DNA from: Clostridiales bacterium
Lineage (GTDB): Bacteria; Bacillota; Clostridia; Christensenellales; Borkfalkiaceae
Assembly: GCA_003523255.1 (NCBI GenBank)
Contig: DPGH01000010.1
Location: 75,042-139,041, forward strand
DNA: 64,000 nucleotides
Direction of reading: 5' to 3'
Both the position numbers and the translations under genes were made by a program. Positions within the stretch are counted from its first letter, which is position 1. The number at the start of each line of letters is the position of its first letter. The notes below the pieces were generated by a model, which saw nothing but the letters and a program-made list of their open reading frames with translations, was not told the origin of the DNA and searched no databases. Shown in pieces: positions 47,840-56,495 of the stretch.

Positions 47840-49222
47840 ATGTCGCGTGTAAATCTCGGCGCGGAATTTTTCGGTAAAGAAAAGATAGGCAAAATTATTT
47901 TAAAAATCGCGCCGCCCGTTATGCTTGCGCAACTCATTCAAGCGCTTTATAACGTGGTAGACAGCCTTTTTATCGGCAGATATTCGGGCGACGGACTTAC
48001 CGCGCTTTCGGTAATATATCCTTTTCAACTTATTTTAATCGCTCTCGCTGTGGGCACGGGCGTCGGAGTAAACACGCTTATGGCAAAACATTACGCCATG
48101 GGCAGGCGCGGCGACGCGGATAAAACCGCCGGTACCGGTTTGTTTTTGGAACTCGTTACCTGGGCAGTTTTTGCGGTTGCATCTATTTTTGTGTTAGAGC
48201 CGTACGCAAGATTGCAGGCGAGTTCGGAGCAGGCGGTAACCTATTGCGTGGAGTACGGCAGAATAATATCCGTGGGGAGTATAGGGCTGTTTCTCGAAAG
48301 CAACTGGACGAAAGTTCATCAGGCGCAGGGTAATATGAAAACGCCTATGATAGCCCAGATCGTCGGCGCGGCGGTAAACATCGTGCTCGACCCCGTTCTC
48401 ATTTTCGGGTTCGGTTTTGTTCCCGAGATGGGCGTTAAGGGCGCGGCTATCGCTACGGTAATAGGTCAGTGTGCGGCGGCGGTTATCGTGGGGGTTAAGG
48501 CTTTTCGTAAAATACCTTCCCTTAAAGAAGCGAGAAAGTATATTAAAGAGATTTACAGGCTCGGTTATCCCTCGATTCTTATGCAAAGTCTTTTTACGGT
48601 GTACATATTTTTGCTTAACACCATTCTCGGCGGCTTTTGCGACGACGCGGTAACCGTACTCGGTTTGTATTATAAAGCGCAATCGTTTTTCTTTATACCG
48701 CTTTTCGGCTTGCAAACGTGCATCGTGCCCGTGCTTAGTTATAATTTTAACGCGGGGGATATTGAGAGGTGTAAAAAGATTTTCAAAACGTCGCTCGTTA
48801 TTTCCGCGGCGTTTATGGCGGTAGGAATATTTGCGTTTGAAGTTTTGCCCGTTCAGGTGCTTAAAATTTTCGGCGCGGGCGACGGGGTTGTCGCAATAGG
48901 CGAAAACGCTTTCAGACTTATCGGTTTAGGGTTTTTGCCTTCCGTGTTTTCTATGATGACGCCCGTGTATTTTCAGGCGATAGGCGCGTCTAAAACCAGT
49001 ACGTTTTTGTCTGTGTTAAGGCAACTTATATGCCTTGTGCCGATATTCTGGGCGTTTTCTCTTATCGGGCTTGACTATTGCTGGCTGTCCTTTCCTATAT
49101 CCGAAACGATAACCGGTTCCGTCGGCATGATTTTGTATTACAGAGAATTAAAACACTTTCATAAAAGCGAAGCGGTTTTAGCCGCCGAGCCGGAAATAAA
49201 TGACGACAGCCCGCGCGATTAA
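47840..49222 (+). CDS. MATE-family multidrug/metabolite exporter
   Basis: 460 residues with twelve hydrophobic helices in two similar halves. LAQLIQALYNVVDSLFIGRYSGDGLTAL near the N terminus and QIVGAAVNIVLDPVLIFGFG are strong MATE signatures (MepA-like branch, sodium- or proton-driven). It is monocistronic. Likely exports cationic drugs or metabolites; the substrate cannot be predicted. Confidence 0.93.
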   Translation: MSRVNLGAEFFGKEKIGKIILKIAPPVMLAQLIQALYNVVDSLFIGRYSGDGLTALSVIYPFQLILIALAVGTGVGVNTLMAKHYAMGRRGDADKTAGTGLFLELVTWAVFAVASIFVLEPYARLQASSEQAVTYCVEYGRIISVGSIGLFLESNWTKVHQAQGNMKTPMIAQIVGAAVNIVLDPVLIFGFGFVPEMGVKGAAIATVIGQCAAAVIVGVKAFRKIPSLKEARKYIKEIYRLGYPSILMQSLFTVYIFLLNTILGGFCDDAVTVLGLYYKAQSFFFIPLFGLQTCIVPVLSYNFNAGDIERCKKIFKTSLVISAAFMAVGIFAFEVLPVQVLKIFGAGDGVVAIGENAFRLIGLGFLPSVFSMMTPVYFQAIGASKTSTFLSVLRQLICLVPIFWAFSLIGLDYCWLSFPISETITGSVGMILYYRELKHFHKSEAVLAAEPEINDDSPRD

Positions 49223-49262
49223 ACGCGTGCAACCATAACCGAATTCGTATCGAATAAAAAAT

Positions 49263-49300
49263 AAAGCGTGCGACTTGCGATTTTGCAAGCCGCACGCTTT
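49263..49300. terminator. Bidirectional terminator between convergent genes
   Basis: AAAGCGTGCG (49263-49272) pairs with CGCACGCTTT (49291-49300); inside, CTTGC pairs with GCAAG. It serves the MATE gene and the alcohol dehydrogenase gene. Confidence 0.88.
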
Positions 49301-49330
49301 CGTTTTATGCTTTAAGTAAATTTTTACGTA

Positions 49331-50521
49331 TTAAAAGTCTACTTCGAGATCGTAGTAGCAGCATTTAAGAAGTTTTTCCATCTCTTCGGGCGTAACTTTT
49401 CTCGGGTTAGAACCGGTGCAAGCGTCGCCAACCGCGAGTTTAGCGACAGACGAAAGTTTTTCGTTGAATTCTTTTTCGTCTATAATGCCGCCCTCGTAAT
49501 TCTTAATGCAGGTCGGAATGTCGAGTGCTTTGTTGAGTTCTTTTATTTTCGCGATAAGCGCGTCTACGAGTTCTTCGGTAGTGTTGCCTTTAAGGTTTAA
49601 ACTCTTTGCGATTTCTGCGTATCTTTCTGCAGCCTCGGGTACTTTGGAGTTGAATTTGATTACCTTAGGCAAATACATTGCGTTAGCGCAACCGTGAACG
49701 ATATGCCCGCCGCTGTAAGCCGCGCCCGTTTTGTGCGCCATAGAGTGTACTATGCCGAGCAAAGCGTTAGAGAACGCCATACCCGCAAGACACTGCCCGT
49801 CGTGCATTCTGTCCCTTGCCGCCATGTCGCCGTTGTAAGACTTAACGAGTTCCTCGCAAACGATTTTAATCGCGTGCAAAGCGAGCGGGTCGGTGTAGTC
49901 GCAGTGAAGAGTAGAAACGTACGCTTCGATGGCGTGGGTCATAGCGTCCATACCGGTATGCGCAACGAGTTTTTTGGGCATCGTTTCGGCAAGGTCGGGG
50001 TCTACGATTGCAACGTCCGGCGTAATGTTAAAGTCCGCAAGCGGATATTTAATGCCTTTCTGATAATCCGTTATAACCGAAAACGCGGTAACTTCGGTCG
50101 CGGTGCCGCTGGTAGAGGGTATCGCGCAGAATTTCGCTTTGGTGCGAAGCGTGGGGAAGTTGAACGGAACGATAAGTTGTTCGAACGTAACGTCCGGATA
50201 TTCGTAAAACGCCCACATGGCTTTAGCCGCGTCTATCGGAGAGCCGCCGCCGATGGAAACTATCCAGTCGGGCTGGAATTCCTGCATATATTTCGCGCCT
50301 TTTAAAACCGTTTCGACGGAAGGATCGGGTTCTACGCCTTCGAATAAGCCGACTTCCATGCCCGCTTCTTTAAGGTTTGCTATAACCTTATCGAGAAAGC
50401 CGAAGCGTTTCATGCTGCCGCCGCCTACTACGACGACCGCTTTTTTACCCGACAACGTTTTAAGCGCGTCTATCGAGCCTTTGCCGTGATAAAGATCTCT
50501 CGGCAACGTAAATCTGTTCAT
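49331..50521 (-). CDS. Iron-containing alcohol dehydrogenase
   Basis: 396 residues. The NAD-binding GGGSPIDAAKAMW, IPSTSGTATEVT and the metal-site region HTGMDAMTHAIEAY plus AHKTGA and GGHIVHGCANA identify a group III iron-dependent ADH, like butanol or 1,3-propanediol dehydrogenases. It reduces aldehydes to recycle NADH in fermentation. Strong GGAGGT before the ATG suggests high expression. Monocistronic. Confidence 0.95.
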   Translation of the reverse strand: MNRFTLPRDLYHGKGSIDALKTLSGKKAVVVVGGGSMKRFGFLDKVIANLKEAGMEVGLFEGVEPDPSVETVLKGAKYMQEFQPDWIVSIGGGSPIDAAKAMWAFYEYPDVTFEQLIVPFNFPTLRTKAKFCAIPSTSGTATEVTAFSVITDYQKGIKYPLADFNITPDVAIVDPDLAETMPKKLVAHTGMDAMTHAIEAYVSTLHCDYTDPLALHAIKIVCEELVKSYNGDMAARDRMHDGQCLAGMAFSNALLGIVHSMAHKTGAAYSGGHIVHGCANAMYLPKVIKFNSKVPEAAERYAEIAKSLNLKGNTTEELVDALIAKIKELNKALDIPTCIKNYEGGIIDEKEFNEKLSSVAKLAVGDACTGSNPRKVTPEEMEKLLKCCYYDLEVDF

Positions 50522-50643
50522 GTTGATTACCTCCGTAATATATACTGATTTATTGACTAAATAGTAACACTGTAAACTAAAAAAGTAAAATGCTTTTTTT
50601 ACATAGGGTTATGCGATATAGTAAATGCTTTTAAAACGAAAAA

Positions 50644-50669
50644 CGCGCCCGAAAACGCTTTCGGGCGCG
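50644..50669 (-). terminator. Terminator of the alarmone synthetase-LysR operon
   Basis: CGCGCCCGAAA (50644-50654) and TTTCGGGCGCG (50659-50669) form an 11-bp perfect stem; on the minus strand it is followed by TTTTTCG. Confidence 0.88.
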
Positions 50670-50685
50670 GGTAAAATCAGACCTG

Positions 50686-51621
50686 TTAAAGGGGTTTTTT
50701 GTTAAAACATTCGCGACGGACTTTTTTAAGCGCGCCGATGAACTCACGGTCGAGTTTAGTTAAAACGTAGTCGTTTTTACGTATCAGAACGTCTTTATAT
50801 ATTTTTCGGTTATCCGCACAGTCTATTACCGTCAGCCCGTACCGTTTTAACGTTTTTTCGGGCATGGGGGATACCCACATATACGTAGCGGGGTTAGAAG
50901 AAAGTATTTCGAGTTGGCTTGCCCGCTCGAACACGAAAATGCGTCGTTCTCCCGCTTCCGGCAATTCTTCTTTAAGTACCGTCGCGAACGGCAGAGAGGG
51001 TACGAACGGGTCCGCGTGCGCTATTTCGACGTAATCGCTTAAGTCGGAAAGGGTAACGCGGGTAAGAGCGGTAAGCGGACTTTTTTCGCTTACGAGAAGC
51101 AAAAATCTGAATTCCGAAATTTTTTCGCTTATAAGCCCCTTGTCCGAAAAAGATTTTTCGTAAAACTTGTCGTAATTTTCGGCGTACCTGACTATACCAA
51201 GGCGGTACCCCTCTTCCGCCACGTTTTTAATCGCGTGGTAAGAGTTTGTTTCGTTATAAGTAAGGTCTGCGTTTTCGCTCTCCGCTTCTACGGTAAAGTT
51301 TGAAAACGCTTCTCCTATATAACTCGCCCGCGGCGCCGATATCGAAAACTTTTTTTTAGGCGCGGAGTTTTTGTCGAACATTTTCTCCACTTCGTCAACC
51401 TGTTTTAGTATCGACGCGGCGTATTTTATAAAAAGTTCTCCGTCGGGGGTGGGCAGCATGCCTTTCGGCGTCCGCTCGAAAAGGTCGGTCTGTAATGAAT
51501 CTTCGAGTTCTTTTATCGCGCGCGAAATGTTAGGTTGCCCTATGTAAAGTTCTTCTGCCGCGCGGGAGATGGAACCGGTTTTTGCAACGGTAACGGCGTA
51601 CTTTAAATGTTGAAGGTTCAT
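50686..51621 (-). CDS. LysR-family transcription regulator
   Basis: 311 residues. N-terminal winged HTH (HLKYAVTVAKTGSISRAAEEL, then QPNISRAIKELEDSL) and a periplasmic-binding-like effector domain. It directly follows the alarmone synthetase gene (no gap between stop and start). The target is unknown; the alcohol dehydrogenase downstream is on the same strand but behind a terminator. LysR proteins usually act on a divergent neighbour, which here is not obvious. Confidence 0.93.
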   Translation of the reverse strand: MNLQHLKYAVTVAKTGSISRAAEELYIGQPNISRAIKELEDSLQTDLFERTPKGMLPTPDGELFIKYAASILKQVDEVEKMFDKNSAPKKKFSISAPRASYIGEAFSNFTVEAESENADLTYNETNSYHAIKNVAEEGYRLGIVRYAENYDKFYEKSFSDKGLISEKISEFRFLLLVSEKSPLTALTRVTLSDLSDYVEIAHADPFVPSLPFATVLKEELPEAGERRIFVFERASQLEILSSNPATYMWVSPMPEKTLKRYGLTVIDCADNRKIYKDVLIRKNDYVLTKLDREFIGALKKVRRECFNKKPL

Positions 51622-52272
51622 TTATTTTTCCTCCGCCGCCTGTATGCGCTTGTACATGTCCTGCATTTTACGGTCTATTTCGGCAATGCGGTCTGAACAT
51701 TCGAGCATTTCGTCGTTAATGCCGGCGGGCAGTTTGCTTTTATCCGCTTTGTATCTTATGTCGTGCTCAAGGCTCGCCCAAAAGTCCATCGCTATGGTGC
51801 GTATCTGTATTTCCGCTATAACGTATTCCGTGCGGTCGGACAGGTATACGGGTACGCGCACGTCGAGGTGGAGAGAACGGTAACCGTTGTAGTTCGGCGT
51901 TTTAATGTAGTCCTGCCGCTTTATCAGTTCCAAATCTTTCTGGCGTAAAAGCATTTCTTCTACCGCGTATACGTCCTCTATATAATTGCATACCACGCGT
52001 ACGCCCGCAACGTCGTTTACCCCTTCGATGACCGAAGCGGAAGAAAGCGGCAACCCTTTTTTAGAAAGTTTTGCGATTATGCTTTCAAAAGATTTTATTC
52101 TGCTTTCGATGTGATGAATAGGGTTTCTCGCATATAACACTTTGAACTCGTTATTCAGCACTTCGAGTTTTAGTTTTATCTGTCTTACCGCAGAATCGTA
52201 AAGGTTTACCATTACGAGAAATTCATGCGAGCCGGGGAATAACTCCGATTTTTTCGTTTTTTCGATTTCCAT
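51622..52272 (-). CDS. Small alarmone synthetase (RelA/SpoT synthetase domain)
   Basis: 216 residues with a single ppGpp synthetase domain: RVVCNYIEDVYAVEEML, PNYNGYRSLHLDV and AEIQIRTIAMDFWASLEHDIRYK match the RelQ/SasB-type. It has no HD hydrolase or TGS/ACT regulatory domain. It makes (p)ppGpp or pGpp from GTP/GDP and ATP in stress. It is co-transcribed with the LysR gene. Confidence 0.93.
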   Translation of the reverse strand: MEIEKTKKSELFPGSHEFLVMVNLYDSAVRQIKLKLEVLNNEFKVLYARNPIHHIESRIKSFESIIAKLSKKGLPLSSASVIEGVNDVAGVRVVCNYIEDVYAVEEMLLRQKDLELIKRQDYIKTPNYNGYRSLHLDVRVPVYLSDRTEYVIAEIQIRTIAMDFWASLEHDIRYKADKSKLPAGINDEMLECSDRIAEIDRKMQDMYKRIQAAEEK

Positions 52273-52804
52273 ATCAGTCCGTCCGAAAAAAGGGCTTAAA
52301 GCCGAAAGTTTTATCGTTTGGTATTATACAATAGCGCGGGCGTTTTGTCAACGCGTGTAAGCGTTTCGCAAAAACCGCGCGAAAGTTTAAAGCGGCGCGA
52401 AAACTTAATTTTTACCATTGAGATTAAAAAATATACCTTTGCGCAAAGTAATTTTAGAAAAAATTTTTGAAAAAAATATCAGATATATGTATTTTGTGCC
52501 ATTTTGTATCAGATATTGTATTGAAATGCGATTAAAAAAGGTGTAAATTTTATATGTAAAAAGCATTCCCGAATAAAACGGGCACGGTTTGCGCTTGCGT
52601 TTCGATAAAAAAAGGCGGGCGTAACCTGTTTTCACGTTTTTAAAACGTCTATATAATTTATCCCCTCTCGGGGCTTGAAAAGCCACGGGGGGGGGAAATT
52701 TTTTTATAAATTATATAGTTAAGGACACGCTTAAATCGCCGCATAAAGCCGTTGCGGCGGTAAAAGGCAAAACAACAGTCAGAAATAAAAAAAAGGAGCA
52801 ATTG
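52273..52804. other. Intergenic region before the sugar importer
   Basis: 530 bases without a credible gene. A tandem ATCAGATAT motif occurs in 52480-52525. A possible promoter is TTTTCA-17-TATAAT (-10 at 52651-52658 region). CTATATAATTTAT (52649-52661) is repeated inverted as ATAAATTATATAG (52706-52718) around a segment with a run of nine G (52687-52695) and a CCCC/GGGG hairpin. This could be an operator for sugar-dependent control or a phase-variable tract. Confidence 0.5.
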
Positions 52805-54517
52805 ATGATGAAAAGCAAAAAGAAATTCAGACTGATGGCAATTATTATGGGCGCGTTGATGGGGCTTACGACCTTTGCGGGTTGCGGCGACGACATGACC
52901 ATAGACAACACTAAAACTCAACTTTATCTGAGTTACTACCACGCCGGACTCGGCGACGCGTGGATTAAAAGATACGCGGCGGAGTTCGAGAACTATTGCA
53001 AAGACTACCAGGGCAAAGACGGCAAGGTCGGCGTTCAGGTCGTTGTGGACCCCGCTTATACCTCGAGTCTTGACTCGGTGCAAAGCCTTGTAAACGGGCG
53101 TGCGGAAGTAATATTCTGCGAAGCGGTGCCTTATAACCGCCTTGCCCTTTCGGGACTTGCGCTCGATATAACCGATATAGTGGATTCTAAACTTACCGAA
53201 TTCGGCGAGGATTGCACTATAGCCGACAAAATCGAAAAGGGTCAACTCGAATATTACAGGGCGGTAGACGGCAAGGTTTACCAACTCCCCTGGTTCGACT
53301 ATATGAAAGGCGTTATTTACGACGTAGATATTTTCGAGGGTAAGTTCAGTCAAGGGCACGGTTTCTACTTTGCGAAAGCCGGCGGCTTTACCACCGGTTT
53401 AAATGGCGGTGAAAAGGCAGCCGGTCCCGATAATATCGAAGGCACTTACGACGACGGTTTGCCCGTAACGCACGAGCAGTTTTTCGAGATGATGGACGAA
53501 ATGGTGTCTTACGGCGTAACGCCCTTTACGTTTACCGGTATGCACACTTATTCGGACTCTTTCTTTACCAACCTTTGGGTTAATCAGGAGGGAGCGGAGC
53601 AGTTTAAGTTAAACACTACCTATAGCGGCACCGCGAAAGACCTTGTTAACGTAAGAGATACCGGTGCGAAAGATGAAAACGGTCAGCCCGTATATGAGGT
53701 AACCCCGATGGGCGACACCGTTATTACCAACGATAACGGCTATCTTTTGGAAAAACAAGAAGGTAAATTCCGCGCGTACGAATTCCAGAGAAGGTTCGTA
53801 GACGATACTTCTTACTATGCTAAAAACGCTTTCGGACAGACGCATACCCACGTCGGCGCGGAAGAGGACTTTTTATATAACGTAACGAAATCGGAAAAAG
53901 CGGCTATGCTTATCGACGGTATCTGGTGGGAAGAAGAAGCGGCTTCGATATTCAGTTCTATGGAAAGTTTAAGCGACGCGTACAGCAGATATAACCGCCG
54001 CTTTGCCTGGATGCCCATGCCGTACTACACGGTAGACGAAGAATCCGACGAACCGAGAAAGCAAACCGTTTCGTTCGAATCTCCGACCAACATCTTTATT
54101 AAGAGCAACATAGACCCCGATAAGGTCGCGCTTGCCAAAAGATTTATGCAGTTTATTTCTACCGACGATATGCTTCTCGCTCATGCGGAAGAAATCGGCA
54201 CGCCGAGAGGAATGAGTCTTTATAACGAAAGCAAAATAGAAAACTCTGATAAACTTTCTCCGTTCGCTAGGTCCGTTGTTCAGTACAGAAACGCGGCTAC
54301 GGTCGTTTCGCCCAACTCCTCCAACAAGTTCCAGTGGCACGTGGCAAACACTTACTATCAGTCTTACAACCAGGCTACGATAGAGGGCGCCGCGGTTTCC
54401 GGCTCTACGTTCGCGTTCCATAACCATCCGGAATACGAAGCGATAGACTTTTTCAACGGTGCGTACAAACGTATTTACGACCGCTGGCAGAATGCGCTTG
54501 ATACTTTTAACGCGTAA
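52805..54517 (+). CDS. Sugar ABC transporter substrate-binding lipoprotein
   Basis: 570 residues from ATG 52805 (AGGAG eight bases before; an ATG at 52808 is also possible). Signal with lipobox FAGC near residue 28. The mature protein is a family 1-type solute-binding protein (YYHAGLGDAWIKRYAAEFENY, then LPWFDYMKGVIYDVDIF). It is larger than most and binds a sugar or oligosaccharide at the cell surface. Followed by two permease genes. Confidence 0.9.
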   Translation: MMKSKKKFRLMAIIMGALMGLTTFAGCGDDMTIDNTKTQLYLSYYHAGLGDAWIKRYAAEFENYCKDYQGKDGKVGVQVVVDPAYTSSLDSVQSLVNGRAEVIFCEAVPYNRLALSGLALDITDIVDSKLTEFGEDCTIADKIEKGQLEYYRAVDGKVYQLPWFDYMKGVIYDVDIFEGKFSQGHGFYFAKAGGFTTGLNGGEKAAGPDNIEGTYDDGLPVTHEQFFEMMDEMVSYGVTPFTFTGMHTYSDSFFTNLWVNQEGAEQFKLNTTYSGTAKDLVNVRDTGAKDENGQPVYEVTPMGDTVITNDNGYLLEKQEGKFRAYEFQRRFVDDTSYYAKNAFGQTHTHVGAEEDFLYNVTKSEKAAMLIDGIWWEEEAASIFSSMESLSDAYSRYNRRFAWMPMPYYTVDEESDEPRKQTVSFESPTNIFIKSNIDPDKVALAKRFMQFISTDDMLLAHAEEIGTPRGMSLYNESKIENSDKLSPFARSVVQYRNAATVVSPNSSNKFQWHVANTYYQSYNQATIEGAAVSGSTFAFHNHPEYEAIDFFNGAYKRIYDRWQNALDTFNA

Positions 54518-54536
54518 TTTATTAAGGTAAAAACTT

Positions 54537-55580
54537 ATGGCAAAAAAAGTAAAAACGGAAAAAGAAAGCGTTTTTGCCAAGGCATGGAGAGCGGTTACCG
54601 ACTTTTTTTACGGGTTAGACGTTAAAATTCGTGAAAAAATACGCGGCGACCGCCCCGTAAAGCAAAAACCCATGAAATCCGCGAAAATAAGACAACTCGC
54701 CTTTTACATAGGGTTTATGATTTTACCCTTATTGCAACTCGCGATATTTTATTTCGTGGTAAACTTCAACTCGTTCGCGCTCGCTTTTCAGCGGTTCGAC
54801 GTAAACACGGGTAATTTTACGTGGTCGGGGTTCGACAACTTTAAGCAGTTGTTTTTTAACCTTTCGCTCGAAGGCGATCCGTTACGCATCGCTACGAGAA
54901 ATTCGCTCGTATTATACGCTTGCGGTTTACTCGTCGGCACTACGCTCGCGCTGTTCTTCTCTTTCTATATATACAAAAAGAGATTTATAAGCGGCGTGTT
55001 CCGCGTCGTGCTGTTTTTACCGACTATACTTTCTAACATAGTTACGGTAATTATGTTTAAGTATTTTACCGACCAGGCTATACCCGCGCTGTGGTCAAGT
55101 CTGTTCGGCGTAGAAGTCGTCGGCGTGCTTTCAAACCCCGCGACTATGTGGCCCGCAATCGTGTTTTATAACATCTGGATAAGTTTCGGCGCAAACGTTC
55201 TTATTTACGTCAGTTCTATGACGGGTATTCCGGAGGACGTTTCGGAATACGCGGAACTCGACGGCGTTTCGATGATACGCGAATTTTTCCAGATAACCTT
55301 GCCGCTTATATATCCCACCATTACTTCGTTTTTGGTTATAGGAGTTACCAACATATTCCTTGCGCAAGGCAGTTTATACGAGTTTTTCGGCGACAGGTTA
55401 CCGGACGAATCTTTGTATACGTTAGGTTATTACCTGTTCAGATACGTGTTAAAGTCAGAAGGAATGAACAACTACTCTTACGCTTCTGCCGTCGGCATTT
55501 TGTCTACCCTCGTAGCGGTGCCGCTGACCATTGCGTTAAGAAAAGTGCTTGAACGGTTCGACCCGTCCGCGGAGGAGTGA
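54537..55580 (+). CDS. Sugar ABC transporter permease 1 (MalF-like)
   Basis: 347 residues, six membrane helices after a basic cytoplasmic N terminus. The EAA loop reads EYAELDGVSMIREFFQITLPLIYP, with the usual G in the contact motif. Pairs with the next gene as the heterodimeric channel of a CUT1-type importer. No ATPase gene is seen in the cluster, so a shared MsmX/MsmK-like ATPase elsewhere probably energises it. Confidence 0.92.
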   Translation: MAKKVKTEKESVFAKAWRAVTDFFYGLDVKIREKIRGDRPVKQKPMKSAKIRQLAFYIGFMILPLLQLAIFYFVVNFNSFALAFQRFDVNTGNFTWSGFDNFKQLFFNLSLEGDPLRIATRNSLVLYACGLLVGTTLALFFSFYIYKKRFISGVFRVVLFLPTILSNIVTVIMFKYFTDQAIPALWSSLFGVEVVGVLSNPATMWPAIVFYNIWISFGANVLIYVSSMTGIPEDVSEYAELDGVSMIREFFQITLPLIYPTITSFLVIGVTNIFLAQGSLYEFFGDRLPDESLYTLGYYLFRYVLKSEGMNNYSYASAVGILSTLVAVPLTIALRKVLERFDPSAEE

Positions 55581-55583
55581 TTT

Positions 55584-56471
55584 ATGGAAAAAGATAAGAA
55601 AAAAATCATAAAACGGCCTTCCGTCGTTATGGCGATTTTGTTCGTGATATTGCTTTTATACACTTTATCGCTCGTAATTCCGTTTATATGGACGATACTT
55701 ACTTCGGTAAAATCCCGTCAGGAATTTATAATGAACGGACCGCTCGCTTTCCCTAAAGCGATAAGTTTAGACAACTACATTAAGGCAGACCAGTTTTTCG
55801 TTTACCGTATCGCAACGGCAACGGGTTCGAGAGAAATAAAACTTGCCGAAATGTTTTTAAACTCCATAACGTATTCGCTCGGTATGGCGGCGGTGGCGAC
55901 CATTTCGCCCTGTATAATGGCGTACCTTACGGCAAAATACCGTTACAAATTCAGCGGGTTTATCTACGGGCTTGCAGTTACGCTTATGCTTATACCGGTA
56001 GTCGGCAATATGGCTTCTATGATAGTCGTGTTAAGAACGCTACGTATATACGACACGTATTTCGGTATGCTGTGTATGAAGAGCGGCTTTATAGGTACTT
56101 ACTATATTATTATGTACAGTATTTGCAAGGGGCTTTCTAACGGATATTCCGAAGCGGCGCGTATAGACGGCGCTTCCGAAACGGCGATAATGTTCAAGAT
56201 AGTTTTCCCGCTCGTCAGAACGAGCATCAGCGCGATATTCTTACTTAACTTCGTCGCGATGTGGAACGATTATCTCTCGCCGCTTATGTACTATCCGTCG
56301 CACCCGACGGCGTCGCTCGGACTTATGGTTTACTCGCAAAACAGCAGGGTAAACTCCGTTCCCGACAAACTTGCGGGTACCATACTCGTAATACTTCCGA
56401 TACTTGTACTGTATCTGTGCTTTAAAAAGTACCTTATGGGCAACCTCACGATGGGCGGTCTTAAAGGTTAA
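55584..56471 (+). CDS. Sugar ABC transporter permease 2 (MalG-like)
   Basis: 295 residues, six membrane helices; EAA loop SEAARIDGASETAIMFKIVFPL. Begins three bases after the first permease. NDYLSPLMYY before the last helices is typical of carbohydrate permeases. The end of the transporter part of the operon; large exported proteins follow. Confidence 0.92.
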   Translation: MEKDKKKIIKRPSVVMAILFVILLLYTLSLVIPFIWTILTSVKSRQEFIMNGPLAFPKAISLDNYIKADQFFVYRIATATGSREIKLAEMFLNSITYSLGMAAVATISPCIMAYLTAKYRYKFSGFIYGLAVTLMLIPVVGNMASMIVVLRTLRIYDTYFGMLCMKSGFIGTYYIIMYSICKGLSNGYSEAARIDGASETAIMFKIVFPLVRTSISAIFLLNFVAMWNDYLSPLMYYPSHPTASLGLMVYSQNSRVNSVPDKLAGTILVILPILVLYLCFKKYLMGNLTMGGLKG

Positions 56472-56495
56472 AAATAAAAATATAAGGAGGCTTAA

